NCBI GenBank assembly: GCA_021298935.1
Contig: JAJTHR010000286.1
Coordinates: 1-7,292, forward strand
Source: Parachlamydia sp.
GTDB lineage: Bacteria; Chlamydiota; Chlamydiia; Chlamydiales; Parachlamydiaceae
Direction of reading: 5' to 3'
Length of the DNA: 7,292 bases
The notes below the pieces were generated by a model. It was not told where the DNA came from and did no database searches. It worked only from the letters and a program-made list of their open reading frames with translations. This document shows positions 1 to 7,292 of this stretch, in pieces. The number at the start of each line of letters is the position of its first letter. The first letter of the stretch is position 1. The position numbers were made by a program, and so were the translations under genes.

Positions 1-13
1 TCAGCGCTTCAGA

Positions 14-72
14 TTTAAAAGATCTTTTCGAAGTTGATATCTTTGAATATCAACAAGGAGAGATCTTTTAAA
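14..72. repeat. Nested palindromes at the outer side of the left repeat
   Basis: An outer 12-bp inverted repeat pairs 14-25 (TTTAAAAGATCT) with 61-72 (AGATCTTTTAAA). Inside it, TTGATAT at 34-40 pairs with ATATCAA at 47-53 around a 6-base loop. Bases 17-28 (AAAAGATCTTTT) are themselves a perfect palindrome. Such subterminal hairpins are common at insertion-sequence ends, where they may bind transposase or block read-through, but that role is inferred. The inner hairpin lies almost wholly within the 90-bp repeat, so the right copy carries it too. The outer left arm lies before the confirmed match. Confidence 0.6.
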
Positions 73-124
73 GATGAAGGTGATCACAAGTCAAATTTAT
101 GATTTTAATTTCGGGAAATGGTAT
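35..124 (+). repeat. Left copy of a 90-bp perfect inverted repeat framing the window
   Basis: This stretch is identical, base for base, to the reverse complement of 7203-7292. The match stops sharply at 124 (T at 125 against G in the other copy), and the two inner flanks are then unrelated. The outer limit is unknown because the right copy runs off the window end. A sharp shared inner boundary is what the inward-facing ends of two inverted copies of a mobile element would give, with an inner terminus reading ATACCATTTCCCGAAATTAA on the opposite strand. No transposase is in the window, so the element type cannot be named. The stretch also holds a short palindrome and a 17-codon open frame. Confidence 0.9.
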
Positions 125-127
125 TAA
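74..127 (+). pseudogene. 17-codon open frame in the left repeat, possible gene-start remnant
   Basis: ATG at 74 opens MKVITSQIYDFNFGKWY and stops at TAA 125-127, directly after the repeat boundary. AAGGAG at 55-60 lies 13 bases upstream, rather far for a ribosome binding site. The right copy has the same 17 codons on the other strand but reads on further. It may be the first codons of a gene cut at the repeat edge, or chance coding in an element terminus. No family is recognised. Confidence 0.2.
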
Positions 128-130
128 TTC

Positions 131-152
131 AGAATAGAATTTTTATTCTTTT
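131..152 (+). terminator. Weak AT-only hairpin followed by T's between the left repeat and clpB
   Basis: AGAATA (131-136) pairs with TATTCT (144-149) around a 7-base loop and is followed by a short T run. The stem has only one G-C pair, so termination would be inefficient. The rest of 125-247 is AT-rich leader sequence. No CIRCE element (TTAGCACTC-N9-GAGTGCTAA), riboswitch or clear -35/-10 pair is visible there, although the promoter of the operon probably lies in this stretch. Confidence 0.2.
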
Positions 153-233
153 AAAAAAACATATTCAAAAAAATTATCTAGATGCAATTCTCAAGTTTTT
201 GGTAGCATTGTTTCCTTAAAAACTTCTCAGATG

Positions 234-239
234 AAGGAG
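234..239 (+). promoter_or_regulatory. Shine-Dalgarno AAGGAG of the N-domain-less clpB
   Basis: AAGGAG sits 8 bases before ATG 248, an ideal spacing. It fixes the start there and shows that the short ClpB is translated from its own site, not left over as a broken 3' part. An in-frame TAA at 218-220 closes off any longer version. Confidence 0.85.
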
Positions 240-247
240 ACGATCCT

Positions 248-2407
<2,160 letters not shown>

Positions 2408-3637
2408 ATGAGTTTTATTCAAATGCTGAAGGAAGGAATCAATCTTTCCAATCCCATCACGGAAGAGGTAAATATTTCGGATGAAGACATTCAATTCAGC
2501 CCTAAAAGATCCTTTCAGGGTGAAAGGGTCCTGCAAGTCCTTACCTATATTAGCCGGCAAATCTATTATTATTTTAAATCAAAAAAAATCGATGTGACGG
2601 AAGTCCAATCTTTATTTATAGATGATCCAAGCAATCCTTTGTTAATCATCTCAACTAATACACCCTTTAAATTAGGAGAAGCTGCTCCTCCGCGCGAAAC
2701 CTTTAGGGAAATTATTTTGCATGATTACTCAAATTATGACTTTGTAAATGTGTTTGGAGGAACAAGAAGAGAGATTGTTTTAAAGACCTACAACAGACTG
2801 ATGGATATTTTTTACACGTTGGACAGCGATGCGTGGAAACAACCGGATGAACAAATTAGCACTATTGAAAAATTTCCTGAAATGTATGGCAACCCAAGCA
2901 AAGAGACAATCGAGGACCTTAAAGAAATTTCAACAATTTCAAAATTCCTCATTGAAAATGGCTCGCAAAAGATTAATCTGCTTGAATTAGTTCATGTCAA
3001 TAGAGGGATTCAGAAAGGGATCCATCTTCTCATTTCTAAACAGAAACAACCACGTCGCCAAGAAAAATTAACAGGTTACGATAAAAGGGTCCATGCTGAA
3101 ATATGGCTTTCTGAAGTGCACGATATTTATAACGCGCCAAAATCCTATCTTGGCGGTATTAAAAGGCCTTGTGCTACTTGCGCTGAACAATTAAAGACCC
3201 ATCGTGGGATAAGGAATGAAACTTTAATTTCAAATATTAAGCGGCCGGGATTCTTTTTCCCCCCTACAATTCGCTCTTATGCAACCGACCTGAATATTTC
3301 CAAAGCTGAAGATATGGAACCACTTAGTCATATTCCGCGGTTTTTGACTGCCATTTCAGAAATTCAAATTAATAACTCTAATGATTTGAAAAATTTTATG
3401 AATGGATGGGGGCTTTCTCCTGATTCGGAAAGTTGTTTTTCTTTAGTGATTGCCTATGAAGAGGGAGGTTGCTTTGGAACAATTAAAAAGGAAAATTTTC
3501 TCAGTAAATCCTTTTCTGAAGCCTATGATCGCATTGTCACACTGTTAAAAAAGAAGAAGCAGGTGACTCTTGTCATTGGGGACACCGGCAACCGTAGCGA
3601 ATCAACAAATTCTTTTATTTTATCTAGTTATCTATGA
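2408..3637 (+). CDS. Putative zinc-dependent cytidine-deaminase-fold protein, toxin/effector-like
   Basis: The 409-residue protein carries the metal signature of the cytidine deaminase superfamily. HAE at 229-231 gives a zinc-binding His and the proton-shuttling Glu. PCATC at 254-258 gives two zinc-binding Cys, 23 residues after the Glu. The text between (YLGGIKRPCATC) resembles deaminase domains of bacterial polymorphic toxins and effectors more than housekeeping cytidine, dCMP or tRNA deaminases, which are far shorter. The substrate (free nucleotide, DNA or RNA) cannot be told. About 225 residues precede the motif, including LLIISTNTP (78-86), which could be a strand of the same fold. About 150 follow and are unrecognised. 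No signal peptide or membrane span is seen. It starts directly after the clpB stop and overlaps the next gene by 4 bases (ATGA). It looks more AT-rich than clpB. Fold call likely; biological role unknown. Confidence 0.75.
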   Translation: MSFIQMLKEGINLSNPITEEVNISDEDIQFSPKRSFQGERVLQVLTYISRQIYYYFKSKKIDVTEVQSLFIDDPSNPLLIISTNTPFKLGEAAPPRETFREIILHDYSNYDFVNVFGGTRREIVLKTYNRLMDIFYTLDSDAWKQPDEQISTIEKFPEMYGNPSKETIEDLKEISTISKFLIENGSQKINLLELVHVNRGIQKGIHLLISKQKQPRRQEKLTGYDKRVHAEIWLSEVHDIYNAPKSYLGGIKRPCATCAEQLKTHRGIRNETLISNIKRPGFFFPPTIRSYATDLNISKAEDMEPLSHIPRFLTAISEIQINNSNDLKNFMNGWGLSPDSESCFSLVIAYEEGGCFGTIKKENFLSKSFSEAYDRIVTLLKKKKQVTLVIGDTGNRSESTNSFILSSYL

Positions 3638-4332
3638 AATCACTTGGTTTTAAATTATTTGGAAACTTAATTGATTCCGGTGGAGAAATTGATCCCGATA
3701 AGGCATTTGAGATCCACTTTTTCCCAGGCATCACACCTTTTGGAACGTTGGCCCATTTTGGACGTCATGATGAGAAAACAATACTTGTCGAGCTGCCTGA
3801 GGAAATGAAGGAAAACAATTTTGAAAAGATTTGCTCCTATTTAATGGAAAAAAATGCGCAGTTGGTCGTCAAAGAATTAGGTTTTGAAAAACTGGGAAAT
3901 AGGAAACTGCATTTAGAAATTGGCAACCCCCATGAAATGATCGTTAATATCAACGTGTTTATTCAAGGTAAATACCAAGCCTTTAATTATGAAATTGAAC
4001 TTAATCCATACGATTTAAGCTGCTCGACAGGTGAAATTAACTATAAAAAGGCCCATTTAAATATAAAAGAACTTTTGAGCCTTAAAAACGGAGAAGTAAG
4101 CAAGGTTTTATCAAGATTAAAACCTAATAATTTTAAGGTATCTATTGAAGGGAATGAAATTCATGTGGAGTTAGGGGCTCCTTTAAAACAATATATTGAT
4201 GGATTAGGCAAGCCATCGAAATACCAAACCCAAAAAAGTGAAAATCATTATTCCGCTTATCCGGATGAAATTGCAGCCGATAGCCCACAATCTACTCTAA
4301 CTAGTGTGTGGAGAAAATTAATTGGTAAATAG
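3634..4332 (+). CDS. Unrecognised soluble protein coupled to the deaminase-like gene
   Basis: I do not recognise this 232-residue protein. It has no signal peptide, membrane span or clear catalytic motif. The first 50 residues include FFPGITPFGTLAHFGRHDE. The middle (about 85-150) alternates short hydrophobic and charged stretches and looks beta-rich, and the tail from about 205 is polar and probably loose. Its ATG overlaps the deaminase stop (ATGA at 3634-3637) and no Shine-Dalgarno is visible upstream, so it is probably made by ribosomes re-initiating after the deaminase. That arrangement fits a direct partner such as an immunity protein, chaperone or second subunit, but this is inference from position only. 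Like the preceding gene it is visibly AT-rich. Confidence 0.8.
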   Translation: MKSLGFKLFGNLIDSGGEIDPDKAFEIHFFPGITPFGTLAHFGRHDEKTILVELPEEMKENNFEKICSYLMEKNAQLVVKELGFEKLGNRKLHLEIGNPHEMIVNINVFIQGKYQAFNYEIELNPYDLSCSTGEINYKKAHLNIKELLSLKNGEVSKVLSRLKPNNFKVSIEGNEIHVELGAPLKQYIDGLGKPSKYQTQKSENHYSAYPDEIAADSPQSTLTSVWRKLIGK

Positions 4333-4336
4333 GAGG
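4331..4336 (+). promoter_or_regulatory. Shine-Dalgarno AGGAGG of the hydrophobic-hairpin gene
   Basis: AGGAGG overlaps the stop codon of the preceding gene (TAG 4330-4332) and lies 7 bases before ATG 4344. This perfect match supports the start and suggests this gene is translated more strongly than the two overlapping starts around it. Confidence 0.85.
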
Positions 4337-4343
4337 CCTAACA

Positions 4344-5300
4344 ATGTCAGATGAAAAAAAAGTCCCCATTTCTTTTGATAAAAATGAAGAAATTACTGCT
4401 GTTTTTCCCCTGGAAGATCTTGTCAAGGAATACAATCATATTAATTTGACAAAACCTTATTCTGATAGATTTCTTCCTTTAAGCCATTTGCCGCTGGAAA
4501 AAAACCAGACGATGGTTTGTGCGATGACACCTAAAGAAGCTGAAACGATGCGCATCAGTGCCTACCAACCAGACGATATAACAATCCTTAAAAAAGTTTT
4601 TCACGATCAATTTATGACCCCCTCCGGATTTATAGGAAATATTCCCAACCTGGCCGCAGGTGTCACTGTCATTGATATGGTAAGAGAAGTGGGGTTATCA
4701 GGCAAGGTCACTTACAAAACAGTGGGAGATAAGACTTACGTGATCCTAAAGGGGTATGCCGGAAATCGAGTCAATTTAAAAGGCACCCGTTATTTGAATA
4801 CCCATCCGGAAATCGTCCGCTTTAATATGGCTAAAGTGAGTGTGACAGATTTACTCAAATCTGGTTTTAAATCTTCCATCATTCTTTATGGGGGAATAAA
4901 GGCCGTAGAAGGTGTTAATTTAAGCCTATTTGGCGATGGGGTAAATTCTAATTATTTTAGCGCAATTGGGGTAGATATTCCGAAATTGACAATTACCAGC
5001 ATGGTGAGTGCAGCCGCCGGAGGCGCGGTCGTCGCAATCGGAATGCCGGTAGCGGCAGGAGCAGCGGTCGTTCTTGGGGTGGGCATCCTGACAGGCATCG
5101 GTCTTGACTATGTCGACCAAAAGCTGGGGATTACCGAAAAAGTTTCAGAGGCTGCCGACACACTGTGGAATAACTTAAAAAAAGCATTGAATTCTCCCAG
5201 CCAACCATCTCTGTTTCCAGGATTTGGTCTTTTGGATGGGGGGCCGTTCCCCAATAAAACTCTTCTTCTTGGAATGAACGATAATTACCTATATGCCTAA
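4344..5300 (+). CDS. Protein with C-terminal hydrophobic hairpin, possible membrane-active toxin/effector
   Basis: The 318 residues have a soluble N-terminal part (1-210) and one long hydrophobic block (about 216-254, MVSAAAGGAVVAIG onward) rich in Ala, Gly and Val. The block can make two helices with a turn near GMP (233-235). It is followed by GIGLDYVDQKLGITEKV (251-267), an amphipathic helix and a loose Pro/Gly-rich tail. From memory, the run from KGTRYLN (146-152) to DYVDQKLGIT resembles uncharacterised proteins found near secretion-system and toxin genes of gammaproteobacteria; I cannot confirm this. A hydrophobic hairpin in an otherwise soluble protein recalls pore-forming colicins, but no colicin motif is identified. 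There is no signal peptide. The next gene, a small membrane protein, overlaps its 3' end, which fits a toxin-immunity pair. A plain membrane-anchored partner of the deaminase is equally possible. Confidence 0.8.
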   Translation: MSDEKKVPISFDKNEEITAVFPLEDLVKEYNHINLTKPYSDRFLPLSHLPLEKNQTMVCAMTPKEAETMRISAYQPDDITILKKVFHDQFMTPSGFIGNIPNLAAGVTVIDMVREVGLSGKVTYKTVGDKTYVILKGYAGNRVNLKGTRYLNTHPEIVRFNMAKVSVTDLLKSGFKSSIILYGGIKAVEGVNLSLFGDGVNSNYFSAIGVDIPKLTITSMVSAAAGGAVVAIGMPVAAGAAVVLGVGILTGIGLDYVDQKLGITEKVSEAADTLWNNLKKALNSPSQPSLFPGFGLLDGGPFPNKTLLLGMNDNYLYA

Positions 5301-5601
5301 AGAGGGTATGAATCATTTTTTGGAATTATTATTAGCGTTGGCGTTTGTGGCCGGTGTCTGTTTTTTTCTTTTGAAAGTGATACAGCCCCTGGCCCTCAAT
5401 GTTTTTGACCTTACGCTCACTTCTCCCCTTTTCCGTTTCGCCACTTGTTTGTTTTTAGCAATTGCTTTTTTTACAGGGGGAATCTTTCAGATCAGCGATG
5501 TCTTGCAGGATCGGTCGCCAAGCATGGCCTGGGTTTTCCCTTTCACTTTTTTGGCTTCGGGATTTTTTGTTTTTGCAGCTTTCTACAGAAGCGAAAAATG
5601 A
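5293..5601 (+). CDS. Small three-span membrane protein, possible immunity protein
   Basis: The 102 residues are mostly membrane: spans at about 9-30, 47-67 and 79-97, with a short basic tail (YRSEK). No family is recognised. Size and three-span layout resemble immunity proteins of the colicin E1 type, which protect the inner membrane against a pore-forming toxin; with the upstream hairpin protein this makes a plausible pair, but only by analogy. The ATG at 5293 overlaps the upstream stop by 8 bases and has no good Shine-Dalgarno, so coupled translation is likely. A second ATG at 5308 (MNHFLELL) would remove only five residues, and its AGAGGG is too close to serve it well. After the stop, a nine-T run (5605-5613) follows, with only a poor 4-5 bp stem before it. 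Confidence 0.75.
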   Translation: MPKEGMNHFLELLLALAFVAGVCFFLLKVIQPLALNVFDLTLTSPLFRFATCLFLAIAFFTGGIFQISDVLQDRSPSMAWVFPFTFLASGFFVFAAFYRSEK

Positions 5602-5642
5602 AACTTTTTTTTTATTTCTCTCCTTTGCTATAGCTAGTGTCT

Positions 5643-6656
5643 ATGAGCACCCACATTTTTCATTTAAATTCAACCGAGGCGCAGCAAGGCAATGCCTTTG
5701 GCAGCCGGATTGACGCCACGCAGGCCAACTTCCCTGTCCTCAAAGGGATGGCCCTTTCCTATTTGACTTTAGAAAAACAAGGGGTCAGGGAGCCGCATTG
5801 GCACCCGAATGCGCATGAGCTGAGCTACTGCCTTGAGGGAAAAGCTCTTATGACAGTCTTCAGTCCGGGATCAGTGCATGAAACTTTTGTGATTGAGCCG
5901 GGGTCGCTGGCATTCGTCCCAATGGGGTCAATTCATCATATTGAAAATATTGGCGCTGTGCCGTTTAAGATGGTCATTTGTTTCAATCATGAATTGCCTG
6001 AGGAGATCAATTTATCTTCTTCAATCGCTGTGATGCCAGCGACCATTCTTGGTGATACCTTTCACATGAATCCTTCTTTCTTTACCGATTTGCATGCAAA
6101 AGTGCAGCCGACATTCATTAGTCAAATGAGTGAAAACCCTGCAGATCGTCTTTCCTGGATGACCAATCGTTTAAAAATGGCAATAGATGGGACTCAACCT
6201 GAGATTAATAATAGGGGCGGATGGGTCAAAATGAGCAATTCTTTTTTAATGCCCTCTTTGGAAGGTCTTGCCATGTATAGCCTTTTACTGGAGCCCAAGG
6301 GAGCGCGGGAGCCGCATTGGCATCCTAACGCCCATGAGCTCAATTACCTGATCAGCGGTCAAGCGCGCATTACCCTTTTGTCGCTAGGAGAAAGGGTTGA
6401 AACTTTTGACATGAAGGCAGGGGACATGAGTTTTTTACCGAAGGGATATTTGCACCACATTGAAAACACAGGAGATGAGCCGGCTCGCTTTGCCATCTTC
6501 TTTAATCACACGGCCCCTTCCGATATCGGCATTTCAGGCTGCCTCGGTGCCTATTCGAATGAGGTTCTGGCTTCCCTGTTTAAAGTCCCTGTGGAAGCTT
6601 TCGACAAGCTCCCTAAATTTCAACAAGATGTATTCGTCGTTTCCGGAGGAGGCTAA
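5643..6656 (+). CDS. Bicupin metal-binding protein, oxalate-decarboxylase/germin-like family
   Basis: Two full cupin barrels lie in tandem in 337 residues. Cupin 1 has HWHPNAHE (His52, His54, Glu59) and GSLAFVPMGSIHHIEN (metal His98). Cupin 2 has HWHPNAHE (His225, His227, Glu232) and GDMSFLPKGYLHHIEN (His271). All eight ligands for two metal ions, usually manganese in this family, are present. This is the bicupin architecture of oxalate decarboxylases, but the SENS-type lid that supplies the catalytic Glu in Bacillus OxdC is not seen at the matching place (FNHELPEE instead), so the reaction is open. An SENP at 163-166 lies too far on. There is no signal peptide. The start is uncertain: ATG 5643 is chosen, GTG 5637 would add two residues, and neither has a Shine-Dalgarno. 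The 41-base gap and T-run upstream suggest a unit separate from the genes before. The next gene starts 4 bases after the stop. Confidence 0.9.
   Translation: MSTHIFHLNSTEAQQGNAFGSRIDATQANFPVLKGMALSYLTLEKQGVREPHWHPNAHELSYCLEGKALMTVFSPGSVHETFVIEPGSLAFVPMGSIHHIENIGAVPFKMVICFNHELPEEINLSSSIAVMPATILGDTFHMNPSFFTDLHAKVQPTFISQMSENPADRLSWMTNRLKMAIDGTQPEINNRGGWVKMSNSFLMPSLEGLAMYSLLLEPKGAREPHWHPNAHELNYLISGQARITLLSLGERVETFDMKAGDMSFLPKGYLHHIENTGDEPARFAIFFNHTAPSDIGISGCLGAYSNEVLASLFKVPVEAFDKLPKFQQDVFVVSGGG
5788..5821 (+). repeat. First of two near-identical cupin-motif DNA segments
   Basis: These 34 bases match 6307-6340 at 30 positions, with the first 16 bases identical. Both encode REPHWHPNAHEL, the metal-binding motif of each cupin. 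It is the part of the internal gene duplication best kept at DNA level. Confidence 0.8.
6307..6340 (+). repeat. Second of two near-identical cupin-motif DNA segments
   Basis: This is the partner of 5788-5821 (4 mismatches in 34 bases), in cupin 2. High DNA identity in a motif whose flanks have diverged fits either strong protein constraint or local gene conversion. Confidence 0.8.
6645..6652 (+). promoter_or_regulatory. Shine-Dalgarno GGAGGAGG for the exported repeat protein
   Basis: GGAGGAGG lies at the 3' end of the bicupin gene, where it encodes part of the terminal Gly-Gly-Gly, and 8 bases before ATG 6661. It shows that the real start is 6661 and not the far upstream in-frame ATG at 6460, which would read through the cupin gene in another frame. 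Confidence 0.85.
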
Positions 6657-6660
6657 CTTA

Positions 6661-7101
6661 ATGAAAAAATATGTATTAATGCTGCTTTTTATTGCAGCTG
6701 ATGCCAGCGCCGCTTCGCCAGCCCTGAAAACGAAGGCCGCCCACAAGATTGATGATGCCGAATGGGAAGCGCGCCGTGAAGAATGGTGGAGGCAGCAAAA
6801 AGAGGAACAAGGCAAAAAGGGTGAGGAAAAAAGGGTGCAGGAGCACATTGATGAGCAGCACCGCGAAGAGCAAAGGGTGCAGGAAGCCATCGATGCGCAA
6901 GCCAGGGAAGAGCAGCGGATTCAGGAATCAATAGAGGTCCAGCAGCGCGCCGAGGGGGCAGCCGAGCAAAAAGCTGTCGATAGGCACCGCCAGCAAGCAG
7001 CCATTGAAGACAAAGCTCACATGCGCCGGGAAACGGATCGGCGCATCGAAAACCGACGCTTTGAGCAGAGCCAAGCCGAAAGACGTAGAGACCGGCGCTG
7101 A
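6661..7101 (+). CDS. Small exported protein with charged helical tandem repeats
   Basis: This 146-residue protein starts with a convincing signal peptide: KK, a hydrophobic YVLMLLFIAA core and a cleavage site after DASA at about residue 17. The mature part should lie in the periplasm or beyond. From about 31 it is almost entirely Glu, Arg, Gln, Lys and Ala, predicted as one long charged helix or weak coiled coil. Three 14-residue repeats (EEKRVQEHIDEQHR, EEQRVQEAIDAQAR, EEQRIQESIEVQQR) occupy 55-96, with a decayed fourth possible at 97-110. Fourteen residues are two heptads. The end is very basic (AERRRDRR). No family is recognised; low complexity would give misleading matches. It follows the bicupin gene by 4 bases with a strong ribosome binding site, so the two are probably co-transcribed. 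No terminator is obvious after it, in 7102-7202. Confidence 0.85.
   Translation: MKKYVLMLLFIAADASAASPALKTKAAHKIDDAEWEARREEWWRQQKEEQGKKGEEKRVQEHIDEQHREEQRVQEAIDAQAREEQRIQESIEVQQRAEGAAEQKAVDRHRQQAAIEDKAHMRRETDRRIENRRFEQSQAERRRDRR
6823..6948 (+). repeat. Three tandem 42-bp units in the exported protein gene
   Basis: Three in-frame 42-base units encode EE(K/Q)R(V/I)QE-x-I-(D/E)-xQ-x-R. Units 1 and 2 share AAGGGTGCAGGA. In-frame tandem units of this kind can change in number by replication slippage, so length variation between strains is likely. Confidence 0.8.
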
Positions 7102-7136
7102 AACAACTGTGGAAAAGCTTAAAAGGTGTCTACAAA

Positions 7137-7253
7137 TTAGAAAAAAATACTCCAGTCTGACACATGTATTGAGCAGTTTATAATGTCATTGTGATTTAAC
7201 TCATACCATTTCCCGAAATTAAAATCATAAATTTGACTTGTGATCACCTTCAT
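7137..7253 (-). pseudogene. 38-codon open frame starting in the right repeat
   Basis: Read on the minus strand from ATG (7253-7251), it starts with the same MKVITSQIYDFNFGKWY as the left copy, then continues ELNHNDIINCSIHV beyond the repeat boundary and stops at 7137. The two copies diverge at the same codon, so the part beyond 7203 is probably unrelated flanking sequence rather than the true gene. No family is recognised. Confidence 0.2.
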
Positions 7254-7292
7254 CTTTAAAAGATCTCTCCTTGTTGATATTCAAAGATATCA
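7203..7292 (-). repeat. Right copy of the 90-bp perfect inverted repeat, cut by the window end
   Basis: It is the exact reverse complement of 35-124, oriented so that the same end faces the genes. The last base, 7292, pairs with base 35, so the repeat probably continues outside. Two inverted copies around about 7.1 kb of genes could be a composite-transposon-like arrangement, two unrelated insertions of the same element, or contig ends that stop in a multicopy repeat. Confidence 0.9.

Noticed and set aside
231..247. ATG at 231 as the clpB start
   Set aside because: It is out of frame with clpB; its ATGAAGGAG merely contains the Shine-Dalgarno of the true start at 248.
125..247. CIRCE/HrcA operator or clear promoter upstream of clpB
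   Set aside because: No TTAGCACTC...GAGTGCTAA inverted repeat is present, and the AT-rich stretch gives several equally poor -10-like hexamers, so none is called.
5578..5613. Rho-independent terminator after the small membrane protein gene
   Set aside because: GCTT/AAGC forms only a 4-5 bp stem, and about 12 bases separate it from the nine-T run. It is too weak to list as a terminator.
6460..6660. Longer start for the exported repeat protein
   Set aside because: This would overlap the bicupin gene by about 200 bases and bury the signal peptide. The Shine-Dalgarno at 6645-6652 points to 6661.
6534..6931. Minus-strand Cys/Ser-rich or Pro/Leu-rich frames opposite the repeat protein gene
   Set aside because: Their composition is the complement of the Glu/Arg/Gln repeat codons. 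They are shadows of that gene.
6823..6948. CRISPR array
   Set aside because: The units are contiguous 42-base in-frame coding repeats without spacers.

Overview
The window most likely comes from a chlamydia-like bacterium (order Parachlamydiales or a relative). The ClpB-type protein that fills its first third has the wording I remember from chlamydial ClpB, for example the YCKNLT stretch before [19 protein letters not shown] and the motifs around both ATPase sites. Genus cannot be decided by eye. All seven convincing genes lie on the + strand, tightly packed from 248 to 7101. No rRNA, tRNA or CRISPR array is visible.

Layout. (1) 1-124 and 7203-7292: a perfect 90-bp inverted repeat frames the window (35-124 against 7203-7292), with nested palindromes at its left outer side. 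It looks like the inward-facing ends of a repeated, probably insertion-sequence-like element, though it could also mark the ends of an assembly contig. (2) 248-2407: a ClpB disaggregase that lacks the usual N-terminal substrate-binding domain but has its own strong ribosome binding site. (3) 2408-5601: four genes joined to clpB by a stop-start junction, two overlaps and one 11-base gap. They are a 409-residue protein with a zinc deaminase signature (HAE...PCATC), an unrecognised 232-residue protein, a 318-residue protein with a C-terminal hydrophobic hairpin, and a 102-residue protein with three predicted membrane spans. (4) 5643-7101: a bicupin metal-binding protein, then a small exported protein with a 14-residue tandem repeat.

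How the genes may work together. The clpB-deaminase junction is unusually tight: the Shine-Dalgarno sequence of the deaminase gene is the last three Glu codons of clpB, and TAG is followed at once by ATG. This suggests the AAA+ unfoldase and the deaminase are made together. The best reading of 248-5601 is a candidate toxin/effector or defence module: an unfoldase, a deaminase, an unknown partner and a membrane-active pair, in a segment bordered by inverted repeats. Operon structure and motifs are seen directly. The deaminase-fold and ClpB calls rest on family knowledge. The idea of one system, and any toxin, immunity or defence role, is inference. The cupin and repeat-protein genes may be downstream passengers.
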